Part shown: positions 11,057 to 23,760 of the stretch, in pieces
Layout of the letters: the number at the start of each line of letters is the position of its first letter
Numbering within the stretch: position 1 is the first letter of the stretch
Origin: Stomorhina lunata
Taxonomy: Eukaryota > Arthropoda > Insecta > Diptera > Rhiniidae
Length of the DNA: 64,000 bases
Direction: 5' to 3'
Assembly: GCA_933228675.1 (NCBI GenBank)
Contig: OW121740.1
Location: forward strand, 133,036,940 to 133,100,939
Made by a program: the position numbers and the translations under genes
Notes under the pieces: generated by a model
Seen by the model: only the letters and a program-made list of their open reading frames with translations
Told to the model about the DNA's origin: nothing
Databases searched by the model: none

Positions 11057-13913
11057 ATGGTAAAAAGAAGTAAAAACTCTGCTGCTGATGCAGTGTATGC
11101 TAAAAAATCAGTGAAGAAAGAAAATCCCTTTGCTAATGCCACACCAGCAACATCGAAACGTTTGAATCCCTTCGAAGTTCATATGAACAAGGAGAAATTT
11201 CAAATTCTAGGAAGAACATGTAAACATGATCGAGGTTTGCCTGGTGTGTCACGTGCTAAAGCTGTTAAGAAGCGCAAGGAAACATTGGGACAAGAATTCA
11301 TGAAAAAACATAAGACCAACAAATTTAAAGATCGTCGTATTGGAAAACATTTAAATGCCGACCAAATGGATGAGGAAATTATGAATGCCCGTTTTGTAGC
11401 TGATAAAATGGAGCGTATGAAGCAAACTAAACATTCACGTTTTGATTTAAACGACGACGAAGTTTTGACACATCGTGGTCAAACATTGGAAGAAATTGAG
11501 CAGTTCCGCGACGATAGATCTGAAGATGAAGCTGAAGAAGATGATAAGTTGGACGGTATGGATTTGTGAAATACACTTTTTGATGTAACTTGAGTGGGTA
11601 TTATTGTTCAATTTTCTTTTGTTTTACAGCTGAATTTACTGAGGCTGCTCATTTTGGTGGTGATGCTGCCGCTGCCAAAGATCGCAAAAGTGCTATTGAA
11701 GAAATGATTGTCGAGCAAAAGCGTCGTAAGGTAGAAATTGCCAAAGAAAAAGATGAACTTTTTGATTTAACCGAAAAACTGGATGCCAACTATAAAGATC
11801 TAGTGGGTTTAGTTGGCAAAATGACTAAAAAAGAGGAAAAAAAGAAAGATTCACCCGATGATTATGATCGTTTGGCTAAAGAGTTGATATTTGAGCCCAG
11901 AGGCGTGGTAACGGATAAGCTATTGTCCGAAGAAGATTTGGCCAAAAAGGAAAAGGAACGTTTAGAAAAACTAGAACATGAGCGTATGAAACGTATGAGA
12001 GCAGAAGGCGAAGAAGATGAGGAAACACAAAAACCAAAACATCGATCAGCAGATGATTTGGATGATGACTATTTTACCTATGGAGATAATGAAGAGGAGG
12101 TAACGTTGGCTTATAATATGGATGGTAAGTGATTACTATGATATAAATATGCATATCAATTAAATAAATTATATAAAAATTTTAATATATTAATAATCGT
12201 TTTCATATTCCAAACAAGGTACCTTGGGTGTTAAACATCTTGAGGATGAAGAAAACATTGCTGGTAAAGATAACGGCGACAACGAAAATGAAGGGGAAAG
12301 CGAAGATGAAGAGGATGATGAAACTGAAGGGGAGGAGGAAGATGAGGACAGTGAAAATGATGATGATAACTTAAGTGATTTAAAAGTTACAGATTCAGAA
12401 GAAGATAGTGATGATGATGAAGAAATTCCACAAAGAAAAGAAAAAACAAAGAAAGAAATTAAAAAAGTAAATGGCGTAAATATTGAAAGAACTGATCTTC
12501 CATTTACAATTGAAATGCCTAAAACGTACGATGAATTTACAACACTTTTAAATGAGTACAAACTTCAGGACCAATCGGTTATTATAGAACGTCTAATCAA
12601 ATGTAATCATCCAAAATTAGAAGGAGTTAACCGTGAGAAAATAGTAAAACTATTTGCCTTTCTCTTACAAATTTTAAATGAAAAATTCTCTGAAGCTAGT
12701 CAAGAAGATATACGAGAACATTTTCAATTCCTATCATCCATAATGCCTCATTTATATGACTTAATGCACTTGAATCCTGAAAAAATGTCTAGCACATTGT
12801 TAGATGTTCTAAAGGAAAAGTATGCAGAATTCAAAAAGAACACCAAACAGATTCCTTCTTTGGAAGTTTTGATTTACTTGAAACTGGTTTCAAACCTTTG
12901 CTCCACTTCTGATTTTAGACATCCTATTGTTACACCCTGCTACTTATTTATCCAGCATATTTTATCAAAAGCCAGAGTACGTAGTCGCCAAGATATAGCC
13001 ATGGGTCTATTTTTAGTAACTTTAAGTTTAGAATATGGTCAAATTTCTAAACGATTTTTACCGGCTGCTTTTAACTATCTTCAAGGAATGGTTTTCCTTA
13101 GTATACCGAAAAGGCCAGTTGAAATTATTAAAGTTTTACCTCCTTTTCAAAATCAAGGTCTTTTGAGTAAACTACTGGCAATACCTAATGATTCAAAAGA
13201 TTTCTTGGATATTAAAGAGGAGCCGTTAAAGGCAGAAGATTTAGTAATACAAACATTTTCCAATGATTTTAAAGTGAGATCATTAAATCAATGTTTAAAA
13301 TTGATACAAGATGCTGTTGAGTTGGTTAATGATAATATTGGTTGTAATTTTCTAGCTGCACCATTAATGGAGATGTTAGAAAAGCTACCTCTTACGGCAT
13401 ATCCATCATATGTAAAAGATAATTATGATAAAACAAAAATAGCTTTAACAAACCTGGCACAAAAATCTCTTAAAAAATTGGTACCTCCTGAAAAGAAACC
13501 AAAGGCCTTGCGCTTGTTGGAACCTCGTTTCGAAACTGTGTACGATGACAAAAGAAGACCTAAACTAACAGCCGAAAAAGAAGAAAAGGTTAAACTTATG
13601 GCTAAAATTAAAAGAGAAACCAAGGGAGCTATACGAGAAATACGTCGTGATACTGAGTTCTTGCAGAAAATGCGTCTAACAGAGCAATTGCAAAGGTATG
13701 TTTTTTTAATTATTTTTTTTATATAGTTATGTTTTAGTTAAGTTCAGTTCAGTTGTAGTTTTTGTAAACATTTCTTAATAATGTTATTTTTTATTTTTGC
13801 TTTACAGTGATAAAGAACGTCGCGAAAAGGTTAAACGTATATACGCTGAAGCTTCTTTGCAACAAGGTGAACTTAATGCTTTGGACAGAGAAAAGAAAAA
13901 AAAGAAGTTTTAA
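11057..13913 (+). CDS. NOP14: Nucleolar protein 14 (NOP14), small-subunit processome
   Basis: Component of the nucleolar SSU processome needed for 18S rRNA processing and 40S assembly. Exons 11057-11555, 11630-12124, 12219-13695 and 13808-13913 total 2577 nt, or 858 aa, close to the fly orthologue l(3)07882. The N-terminus is basic (KRSKNSAADAVYAKK). It contains the family words NPFEVHMNKEKFQILGR and DLTAEFTEAAHFGG-like (here DAEFTEAAHFGGD across the first intron). A strongly acidic low-complexity block (about residues 338-400) precedes the conserved C-terminal half (residues 430-840). The protein ends in a lysine-rich DREKKKKKF. The start codon is the first ATG after an AT-rich leader. Convergent with P5CR, with overlapping 3' ends. 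Confidence 0.93.
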
Positions 13914-13964
13914 ATGTGTAGACAACATTAAAATGTATAGAATATTTATAGTTTTTCTTATAGT

Positions 13965-13980
13965 AATAAAATGTTTTATT
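13965..13980. terminator. Abutting opposite-strand poly(A) signals of NOP14 and P5CR
   Basis: AATAAA for NOP14 is at 13965-13970 (+). AATAAA for P5CR is at 13980-13975 (-), 43 nt past its stop codon. Cleavage downstream of each signal would make the two mRNAs overlap in their 3' ends. Confidence 0.55.
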
Positions 13981-14022
13981 TTTTAAAAAATAAATAAAAA
14001 TACACTAAACTCTAAGCTCGTA

Positions 14023-15583
14023 TTAATTATCCTTGGAGACTTCCCGACATCTAATCGTAGCCGCTTCTACAGCACCTGCTACAGCTGCTCTAAAACCAGA
14101 CTCTTCTAAATGTTTTAATGCTGCCGCTGTACAACCTGCAGGACTTGTAACATTATCCTTTAAAGAACCTGGATGTTCTTTTGAATCCCGCACTAAGTGA
14201 CCAGAACCCATAACAGTTTGCGAGGCCAATCGGTAGGCCATATCTCTAGGCATGCCCATACGTACTGCACCATCAGCCAAAGCTTCAATCATGACAAACA
14301 CATAAGCTGGTCCACTGCTACTTAAGGCAGTTACAGGATCTAATAAATATTCTGCTACTTCTTCACATGTACCTACAGACTCTAAAAGTCGTTGAGTCGT
14401 TTCGGCATCTACGTCGGTAGCTTTCGAACCACGTACGAATACTGAACAGCCGGATTGAACAAGAGCGGGAGTATTAGGCATCACTCGTATTACACGGGAA
14501 CTGGAGGAAAGATTCTAAAAGAAATTTTTTTAATACGGGAGTGAATATTAGATTTTTTGGATTACAAAAAGTTATATGCAGTATAAATGCTTAAAAAAGT
14601 TATCACCCTAACTTTGAATGTTTTGAAATCAAAAAATCGTTAGCTTTTTTGGCCGTGTGATATAATGTAAAGACGGCCGGAAAAAATTAAGTTTAATTTA
14701 AGAAAAATTAAGTTTAATTTAAGAAAAATTAAGTTTAATTTAAGAAAAATTAAGTTTAATTTAAGAAAAATTAAGTTTAATTTAAGAAAAATTAAGTTTA
14801 ATTTAAGAAAAATTAAGTTTAATTTATGATCTGTTCCCACAAAGTTATTAAATTATGTTAATATATTGATACAATTTTAGGTTTATTTACTACAGAATAA
14901 CTAATTATCAGTTTCAAACATAATAATCGTAATATTTGACTTTGCAATCTTTAAAAATTTTGAAGATAATGAATAATAAACAGCTTTCAAAATACTCAAG
15001 TGATAAGAACTCCATATTTTTAACAATAAATATTTTCAAATTTCGAAAGTGAAATTTTTAAATTACGACGGTTTTATTTCATAAGTAATATTTATTACCT
15101 GTTCCAATGTTTTTATTGTAACACCCATTGCAACTGAAATGAAAAGTTTTCCATCACTTTTCGATTTGACTTCAGTCAAAACTTGTGGAACAACTTCAGG
15201 TTTAACAGAAAGAAAAATAATATCAGATTTTTCCATGATAGGATCATTTTTTGTTAACGTCTCTACGCCAAGTTTCTATAAATAACACAACAAAAAGATA
15301 ATTACAATCAATCAATTAATTAAACCGTAATTTATTATTATTGAAATAAAGTTTAACTTTTGCACCTTAAATGATTGCAGTGATATGGAATCGGCTGGAT
15401 GTACACTAGCTATAATCGATTCTGGTTTAGTTAAACCTAATTTTTAAAATAAATAAATTTGTAAACAAAAAAATAATAAAATATCTATAAGATTTAAGAT
15501 ATACCCGCCGATATAAAGCCCTTAGCCATAGCTTGGGCTATTTTACCACCACCCAAAAAGCCAATTTTTCCAATTTGGTTCAT
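14023..15583 (-). CDS. P5cr: Pyrroline-5-carboxylate reductase
   Basis: Catalyses the last step of proline synthesis: NAD(P)H-dependent reduction of 1-pyrroline-5-carboxylate to proline. Exons 15583-15505, 15436-15366, 15275-15099 and 14514-14023 join in phase to 819 nt, or 272 aa. The N-terminal Rossmann motif is IGFLGGGKIAQAMAKGF. VKPEVVPQVL and MPNTPALVQSG follow in the cofactor domain. The C-terminal dimerisation domain carries LSSSGPAYVF and the family signature region DNVTSPAGCTAAALKHLEE. There is no evident presequence. The third intron carries a 21-bp tandem repeat (14684-14826). Exon 3 with its flank has been copied to 17531-17927. From memory, the fly orthologue is P5cr-2 (CG5840). 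Confidence 0.93.
14684..14826. repeat. 21-bp tandem repeat in P5CR intron 3
   Basis: About seven near-perfect copies of AAAAATTAAGTTTAATTTAA plus one G. A multiple of three keeps a frame open, which only mimics a peptide repeat. Confidence 0.9.
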
Positions 15584-16982
15584 ATTTTTTTTTATTTTTT
15601 ACAAATTGGTTTAACAATTGTTCACCAAAAATTTTAAGAAAATCACGTCTTTAAATGCAAAATGCCTATTAAATACTGAATTCTTTTAACTTTGTCGGAG
15701 GTTGTGATAGTGAGTCTCTGTTTATTTTGCTCCCATGAAAACAAAATATTGTAGATAAGAAATAGCTATTGTATTAAATATAATGCATATCAAATAATAG
15801 AATTTTATTAAGAATTACAATACGTAAAAAATGTTCGTTTCTTATCAATTTTGAGTACAATATACGTATATAATATATATTTATAGAATAAAAAAATACT
15901 TTAAAATAACTATTTATGGAAAATATCATTTTTCATGTTGCAGATTTGTATCCATAGTGGTTTTATATAATTTTTATATATTAATAAATTAACAAATTAA
16001 TAAAAGAAATATTTCAGAGTTTTTTTTTTAAGTTTTGACCTAAAAGAAGGAGTGTCTTTCAAGAGTTGCGTAGTGATGTTCCATACAAAATAAGTTTTAT
16101 TGTTTGTGTAAATTCAATTTTTTTAGAAATATTATTTTTATGTTTTTATAAAAATATAATTTTATGAAGATCACTAGTCAAGGATATTTTATAAGAGATC
16201 GTCTTATTTTATAGATAAGAATTTTTAAGTTAATCTCTTTTTGGAACCATTTTAAATGGGCCAAAACCAACTTTGTGATACCCTTCATTTGGTCAAATGT
16301 ATTTATTTTTAACAATTTATACTATATTTGATCTTGCATTCATATGAAAAGTTGGTTAATGATTCAAAATTGTACATAAATCGAATAATGAAAATAAATG
16401 TCTAGTACTTACAATACAAAAGACTTTTGATCAAATTTTAGCCTTAATATTTGTTTTAAAGATTGAAGGGGTTTAGCCAAATAAGAATCTTTAAGAAACC
16501 TTTCTTGATGTACTTAGATTTAAGATACAGGACAATAAGTATTATCTAAGTATTAATTCTTTATTATACATATAGTAGGGTCACTAGAAAATAAAATCTT
16601 CAACGATGCTAAATTTGTTTACAATATTTACATGAACGTTACCTTTAAATTACCTTGGTAATACCCTTAATTTTATTTTTTTATTTAAAATTCTTCTAAG
16701 TTAGTTAAAAAGAAATATTAAAATGTTTCATACAAATTCGAGATGAATTATGTGAAAATTTAATTTTGTAATCAAAAGAGGACGTAAATTTGGAATCTCC
16801 AAAATTGTTCATATAAAATCTAAATATTATATTAAAAACTTGAAAAAATCACTAGGGAGAGTTGTCAATTTTTAAGACCCTGTTATACCAAAAAAGCAAA
16901 ATGAAACTCCTAGTAAAAGAAAATATCGAATGGCATGAATTTTAGATTTGTACCGCACATCCATAGTTTTATCTTACTTCCT

Positions 16983-16987
<5 letters not shown>
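15584..16987. other. Upstream of P5CR: no feature recognised
   Basis: AT-rich non-coding sequence. The P5CR promoter must lie in its left part. I see no TATA box, DREF site or repeat that can be placed. Confidence 0.4.
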
Positions 16988-17252
<265 letters not shown>

Positions 17253-17407
17253 TTTTTGACAAACAATAAAAATACCAAGAACATTTTTTTAGATTTTCTT
17301 TTGTTTTACTTTTCAGGGATTTGAAACGAAGTTTGTAGTGATTTTACCTAGTGAAGTTGTACCATGGATAAGACGTAGTAAAATATATCCTCATATTTAC
17401 CATATGT

Positions 17408-17531
17408 CCCATGTTTTTTTTACACGAATTTTGAACGTTAAACTAAGGAACGTATCTACCATGTAATTAGAAGAATATAGAATTTTCATATAGAATTTTC
17501 AAGCAAACATTTTTTAATTTGACTTAAAAGT
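17408..17531. repeat. Left copy of 124-bp direct repeat flanking the P5CR exon copy
   Basis: Identical, as far as I can read, to 17947-18070. The two copies bracket the inserted P5CR exon-3 segment. Confidence 0.9.
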
Positions 17532-17927
17532 ATTGATACAATTTTAGGTTTATTTACTACAGAATAACTAATTATCAGTTTCAAACATAATAATCGTAAT
17601 ATTTGACTTTGCAATCTTTAAAAATTTTGAAGATAATGAATAATAAACAGCTTTCAAAATACTCAAGTGATAAGAACTCCATATTTTTAACAATAAATAT
17701 TTTCAAATTTCGAAAGTGAAATTTTTAAATTACGACGGTTTTATTTCATAAGTAATATTTATTACCTGTTCCAATGTTTTTATTGTAACACCCATTGCAA
17801 CTGAAATGAAAAGTTTTCCATCACTTTTCGATTTGACTTCAGTCAAAACTTGTGGAACAACTTCAGGTTTAACAGAAAGAAAAATAATATCAGATTTTTC
17901 CATGATAGGATCATTTTTTGTTAACGT
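17531..17927 (-). pseudogene. Duplicated P5CR exon 3 with flanking introns
   Basis: About 397 bp identical by eye to 14864-15260. It carries the 3' end of intron 3 and most of exon 3 (NDPIMEKSDIIFLSVKPEVV in frame). The left part of the exon stops at GTTAACGT, and the last 18 bp are duplicated (17912-17929 and 17930-17947). The exon has a donor site but no acceptor, promoter or other exons, so it is not a gene. Near-identity means the copy is recent. Confidence 0.92.
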
Positions 17928-17946
17928 ACCATTTTTTGTTAACGTA

Positions 17947-18070
17947 CCCATGTTTTTTTTACACGAATTTTGAACGTTAAACTAAGGAACGTATCTACCA
18001 TGTAATTAGAAGAATATAGAATTTTCATATAGAATTTTCAAGCAAACATTTTTTAATTTGACTTAAAAGT
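17947..18070. repeat. Right copy of 124-bp direct repeat
   Basis: Partner of 17408-17531, offset 539 bp. See the duplication described under the P5CR exon copy. Confidence 0.9.
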
Positions 18071-18399
18071 TTAAAAATACAAAAAATGCATACCTTTTTG
18101 AAAATATTAAAACCATTTAGAAATTTTAAACCACATTTTTAAAGTGTTGGTAAACAGTTCAATATTTTACAAGCTTTTAAAATAGTATTCATTAAAAACT
18201 TAAATATAAGTAGTTTTGTATTTTCATTAATTGTGTCTTTAATATTGCTTTGTCCTGTTTCACACGAATCAGGTTTACTTGACCAGGTTTTCTTTAAATT
18301 TCTGCATTCACGTTCATACACAAACATTTTCTTCATCAGTTTTCATTTTATTTTCCTTAAATTTCATACAAATTTTCAAAACTTTCGTAAACTTGATAA

Positions 18400-19245
18400 T
18401 ACGGTCAGGTTTGCTTAATTATAATTCTGTCAGTTTTTTCCAGAGACCAGATATTAATACTTTTAAAACAATATTTTCATGTTTAAATACATAAAAAAAC
18501 AATCATTGAAGTTTAAAAAAAAATCCCTCATGATCTTTATTTGTTCAAAAATTTTGTTTCTTTTTCAATCCGATGAAAATAAAATATAAAAAAAATCGTT
18601 TGGGATATTTATCAGTACAGTTTGAAAAAATGTTCATCTTATTTCATCCGATGAAAATAAATTTTGATAGAAAAAATTCAAATTTTATTTTTGTATTTGT
18701 CCGGGTATAAAGCATCTTTAGGACGTTTAAATAGCAATAAATTCAATTATTGTTGCAAATTTTATATTGAAATGGGTTTGGGCAACAAATGGTCGTTGTC
18801 TAAATGCGTTTAAAACGTTTAAAAGTTATTTTTTTAGAAATAGCAACGCGAATCAAAGATACTACCAATAGTTCTTATTATCTTTAAGTTCGATGTCCTA
18901 AAACATTGCAATAAATTAAAAAACATATTCATACATTCATTGCTGAAAATCTTGAAATTTCATAAAAATTTTATTTTTTCAAAGTCAAAACAGAAGTTCA
19001 AAAATAAAACAATCAATAAAATATTTTTCTGTTCGGATATTTATCGTTATATATATATATATTTTCATCATGAGGGATATTTATATTTCAAATATAAATA
19101 CCTCTTTTTTATTTTTCGATCGAAATGAAAATAAATTTTCATAGGCAATGATATTTATACTTGATGGATTTAAAAAATAAAACGATCTCCGGTCTCTGGT
19201 TTTTTCTCATACAAATTCAAGACTTGATAAGCCAAACCTCACTAA
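18400..19245. repeat. Possible foldback element with imperfect inverted ends
   Basis: CCAGAGACCAGAT near 18440 faces its near-complement near 19185-19200, AGGTTTGCTTAA faces a near-complement near 19225, and TCCCTCATGA (about 18523) faces TCATGAGGGA (about 19068). Inverted similarities in the same order suggest a decayed inverted-repeat element. No coding capacity and no target duplication seen. Confidence 0.35.
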
Positions 19246-19398
19246 TGTATTAGTAGACTTTGAAACGAAAACTACTTAAACCATAGAGCTATAACTCAAA
19301 AATGTCATTAATGTTTATAAAATACAATTCCAACCCTGTTATTATTCTTATTTGTTGGTGTAAATACGGCCTCCTAAAGAAAATAATTATCATTTACA

Positions 19399-19424
19399 TA
19401 TCGATAACTCTCTCTAAATCGATA
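19399..19424 (+). promoter_or_regulatory. DREF-type sites, candidate UBE2J2 promoter
   Basis: A perfect DRE (TATCGATA, 19399-19406) is followed 10 bp later by AATCGATA (19417-19424). In flies, clustered DREs mark housekeeping promoters. The first gene downstream on the plus strand is the UBE2J2 gene, whose first coding exon is preceded by a splice acceptor (TTTGCAG ending at 23758). A leader exon near 19.45-19.75 kb and a roughly 4-kb 5' intron are inferred. Confidence 0.45.
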
Positions 19425-19759
19425 ACTGTATAAACCCGTGACATCACTAAAAAAATTGTAAAGAAAATGCAGAAATTTTTCAAGACGAGTGAAATTTTGT
19501 GAAAGAAAACCTTTTTAAAAACTATAAAACCAATAAAAACATTAAAAAAATTACATAAACTTTAAATGCCAAACAAGAAGGAAAGAAAAACAAACTAAAA
19601 AATTACATAGCAGCATTATTTTTCCTAGAAAAGCAAATAGTCTTTGGAGTTACTACGTATTTTTTTTCAACCATATTAAAATTGTTTTTATTACGCGTGA
19701 ACTCAGTCAGTGGTCACACCAAGAAAAATTACAATTTATTGGATAAAAGACAAAGGTGA

Positions 19760-22644
19760 GAAGACAAACGCAACAAGGAAGTCTTTTTTGGGTTTGTTTG
19801 GATGAAACGTCAGATTTTGGAATTGTGGGAAAACACTTTATAGTTGGAAGACTTTTGTTTATTTGTGGATATTTGTTACACATAAAGGTAAATATAAGAT
19901 GGTTGGAGGGAGCTGAGCACTTCCCTAACAGTGAATAAGTATTATTAATTGTTTATTGTTATGAGAGAATGCAACAATAAATAGAAAACAACAGCACAAA
20001 AAAGAACAAATAAATCACGAAGGTCAGGGTAATGGGGAAAATACGAAAATAGAAAAATTTATTAACATTTGTTTGTTTTTTATAAGGGGGTTTTATTTAA
20101 ACAACTCAATTTGTAAACTTTCCTAAAGAATTTCTATGTAGTAATTAACTATTTAATAACTAAGTATGTCGTCAAAAAATAAACAAAGGCTGTTGACTAG
20201 AAAGACGGACTGACTGACGAACCTTATCAAATTTGCATATTTGTAATTTTTTTGTACTTGATTGTTTTTATATACATATTAACAGAGACACGTGTACTTT
20301 TGCTATTGTTTTATCCATGTAATTTCTTGGTATTAAGATGTAAACAATTTAGAGAACAAGTTCAGATCATGTATTTATCACCGATTTGTCTTCAAAATAT
20401 TTTTCTGATAGAGCCTTAAAACTTTAATTTGAAAGACATTTTTTTTTTGCTAAAAAAGCTTTTGGTTTTGGAGTTGTAGACTTGTGAAGTTCTAAAATAT
20501 AAGTTATTATAGGTATATCTGAACTGTTGTAAGAAGATTTATATCATGAAAAATTACTAGAAAATATCTTCCAAACAACATTAACCCAATAAAATATTGT
20601 TTTTAAAAAGTAAATATTATGATGGGAGTTTTCACAAAAATGTCCATATCTCGAAAACTGTTCGATGTGAGGATTATTAACATTGTAAATGTTTAAAATG
20701 TGAATCCTTTTAAGTTGAAAATTGTTTTTTTTTAATTGTTCAATTTTTAATTGTTCAAAATTTGCAAGATCGTTGCTACTAAATAACAGTCGGCAGTAGA
20801 TATTGTAAAAAAATGCAATTTTTTTTTTGCCTACTTTAGTTTTTATATTCTTTTTATTAGCCAATGTGTCCACTGCAGGAAACCTGATAAGGAGTTTGTT
20901 TCGAAGGTTTTGGGGATCCTAAAACTTCAGAATTAAATATAAAATATCATAGGCAATAAACCCATCTTGTACCACTACCCGAAATAGTTGTCACATCTGT
21001 GAAAGTTTTAGTGTGCTCGCTCCTTTCTCTCTTCAGATTTTAAAAATCGCGTGGTTTATAGCCTTTTGAGAAAACACAACGTTGGTAAATAACATGCAAG
21101 TATTACTTTGCGGAATTTATATGAAATAAATCAGTACGTTTTGACAAATGAGAAAGCGGAATTCAAGGTTAATAAGCCCGAACCTTTGTTGTTAAGATTT
21201 CTCTAAAATTGCAAATAGACAAATCCTGCGCGACTGAAATTACATTTGTACGGATTTTGTTGTACTTAAATGCATCCCATTGTCGTTCTGCACTAGATAG
21301 ATTCGCACAGATTTCAGGGAATATTATCCCATCGATTGTGCTATCGAATGGCGTTTGTTAATTTACATACTTCTTTTGCAGGAAAAAGATATGCGCTTTA
21401 AAAGTACTGTGACGGACGCAACAAAAAATGGAAGTGACTTTTTTTCAACACGTGCTTCTGTAAATTTTATCAAATCGGTCATAGTAATAAAAAAATTGTA
21501 AGTTCAATTGGAGAAAAAAAAATTGCACTAGTCAAATTAAAAAAAAAAACATTTATTTCTGTGACGTGACTTGACGTTATTTATATCACTCCAATTACAT
21601 TTGATGGGGGCTTTTACACCTAATTGTATAAAATTATGCAGACTTTGAGCCTCTACTGAAACTTGATACCTAAATGGATGTTTTTGCGATTTATATGAAC
21701 TCTTAAAAAACCTATTATTTTAAAAAATGTATAAAAATTCGAGATGGGTGCAAATAAAGACCTGCTATTCACGAAGATAGCAATCAAAAATTGTATCCAT
21801 TATATATTCTAAAGGATCAATATATGGTAAATTTTCCATAAACACAAATACACGATTTTGACAGTTTTAAAATTTTGTCCTTGGTTTAAGGTTTTTCGGA
21901 TTTGCCCATATGTTGGATTACATTCTCAGGAAATGTTTTATAAAATGTTTTCTATGTGGATTCTTAACCAGAATATCTAACAGATTACCAGGAAACAATT
22001 TAACGTGTGCAGACAAATAAGCAACGGGTTTTGGAAAAGGATGTTTTTTATAATAATAAATAAACAGATCCTCAAATACAGTAAGTTGGAAGGAATTGCT
22101 AAAAGTTTTCCTAAATTTCATTTGTGGGATTACGCTAAGGGAGGATTAAAGATTACTAGGAAACCAGACAACGTAGGCAAACAAATGAGGATTCGGGTTA
22201 TAGTTTTCTATAAGAACCTTCTATTAGAGCAAGTTGGTAGGAGTTTTTAAAATATTTATTAAGATTGTAGCTGAGAATATCTTATATTTGTATGTGGGAC
22301 TATGCTAAATGTGAATTCCAAATTACAAGGAAACAATACAAATGTGGTATCGGGTTTTTGCTAAGGATGTTTTTTATTATAATCAATAAACACAACCTCA
22401 AATAGAGTAAGTTGCTAAAAATTATCCTAAATTTCATTTGTGGGATTACGCTTTATAATTGACAATGCTTTCTATAACGATCCATTGTCAGAACGTCTAA
22501 CAAAGGGTTATTAAGATTTTTTTTTAATTTCATATGTGGATTGTGCTAAGGGAGGATTCCAAATTGTCAGGAAAAATTAAAACGTGCAAAAGGAATTGCT
22601 GAGATAGCATAGCATATGAGTAATTTGTGAACAGAACCTATTGG
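19760..22644. other. Probable long 5' intron of UBE2J2, with degenerate repeats
   Basis: No coding exon seen. At 22040-22136 and 22366-22452 two similar blocks share GGATGTTTTTTAT and CATTTGTGGGATTACGCT. A third, weaker block lies near 22530, so the stretch is an old roughly 330-bp direct repeat. Confidence 0.4.
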
Positions 22645-22649
22645 GGACG

Positions 22650-23523
22650 CACAGTGTGTCGCGTAGAACATGCTAGGTGGAAAAAATTATTTTATGTTAT
22701 GTAAAGATGATTATACATAGTGGTAGTCATATTGAGTTATTATTGACAGTTTTTGGTTTATTTTATGTGTGGGTTATTTTGTTTAAATTAGATAAATATA
22801 TTTTAAAAACTAAAATACATGCATATACTGAAATCCTTTTTAATTGATGGGGAAATATTTACATGTCAAAGTAAAAAAAGCTGCCTAACATTATTACTAT
22901 CATCGGAGTCTTGTGATGAGTTGTAGTCATAAACACGCGAGTTTTTTTCATTCTTCAAGTATTATAACCACTTCTCAAAAAAGGCTACCCTTCAAATAGT
23001 GTGTTCTGAAAAATTAAAAAAAAAATATGTTCTACTGAAGTCTGCTAAACAATATATATATTTTTACGAACAATAAAGATATTTCTGCGTAATGTCAAAA
23101 AACTAGCCCGGACAGAGGTGAATTTCTGCATATTCTGAAATTTTTTCTTATAAAAAAAAATACGCTAAAATATATAGGATATTTAAAATAATGCTAAAAA
23201 TTTAACTTAATAGATTTTGATTAAAAAAGTACATTAAAGAATAGTACTTACCCTCATTATTAATATCCATCACAAACAATTTTAAAATATTACACAATGC
23301 TACTACAATTTGCTACCAAGTTACTTAATACAAATTGAGTGTTTGAAAAAGTTGTATCAAAAATATGACTTCTGACCGATTTAACTCATCCATTCCGAAT
23401 TTGACAAATAACCTTTTCTCGGAATTCGGGGTTTGGAAGTGTTATTTATGTTTTGCAAAAAAAGAAGTTGGAAATTATAACATAAATTTTGTCCACCTAG
23501 CATGTTCTACGCAACAAACTGTG
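22650..23523. mobile_element. Non-autonomous DNA element, Transib-like ends
   Basis: The 874-bp element is bounded by inverted repeats of about 31 bp with few mismatches: CACAGTGTGTCGCGTAGAAC on the left, complement of CACAGTTTGTTGCGTAGAAC on the right, both continuing ATGCTAGGTGGA. A 5-bp direct repeat GGACG flanks it (22645-22649 and 23524-23528). A CACWRTG start with a GC-rich 5-bp duplication is the Transib pattern. No transposase is recognisable inside, so it is a MITE-type derivative. Confidence 0.75.
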
Positions 23524-23760
23524 GGACGTTTTAAAAAATATAAATTTAATGATACCAAAAAAGTTCAAAATATTGTTATGAAATTTTTCTTTATAAAAAT
23601 ATTTCTATACCGAAAAAATTTCTATTCCAACAAATATTTATTCAACTATTTGTTGCAAGCTCTTTCAATCCTTTTAACAAAACAACATTTATTCTATCTT
23701 ATTTCCTTTAGATTTAGCAGCTAAACATCTTGTTTAAGTTACTTTTGGTTATTTGCAGGC

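Noticed and set aside
12190..12561. Serine-rich open frame on the minus strand
   Set aside because: Antisense of the acidic block of NOP14.
14640..14840. Heptad-like LKLNLIF peptide repeat
   Set aside because: Translation of the 21-bp tandem repeat inside P5CR intron 3.
17730..17951. Second P5CR gene
   Set aside because: Only exon 3 and parts of its introns are present. There is no promoter, start or other exon.
23365..23724. 119-residue frame with paired cysteines upstream of UBE2J2
   Set aside because: It straddles the right end of the Transib-like element and shows no family resemblance. Probably chance.
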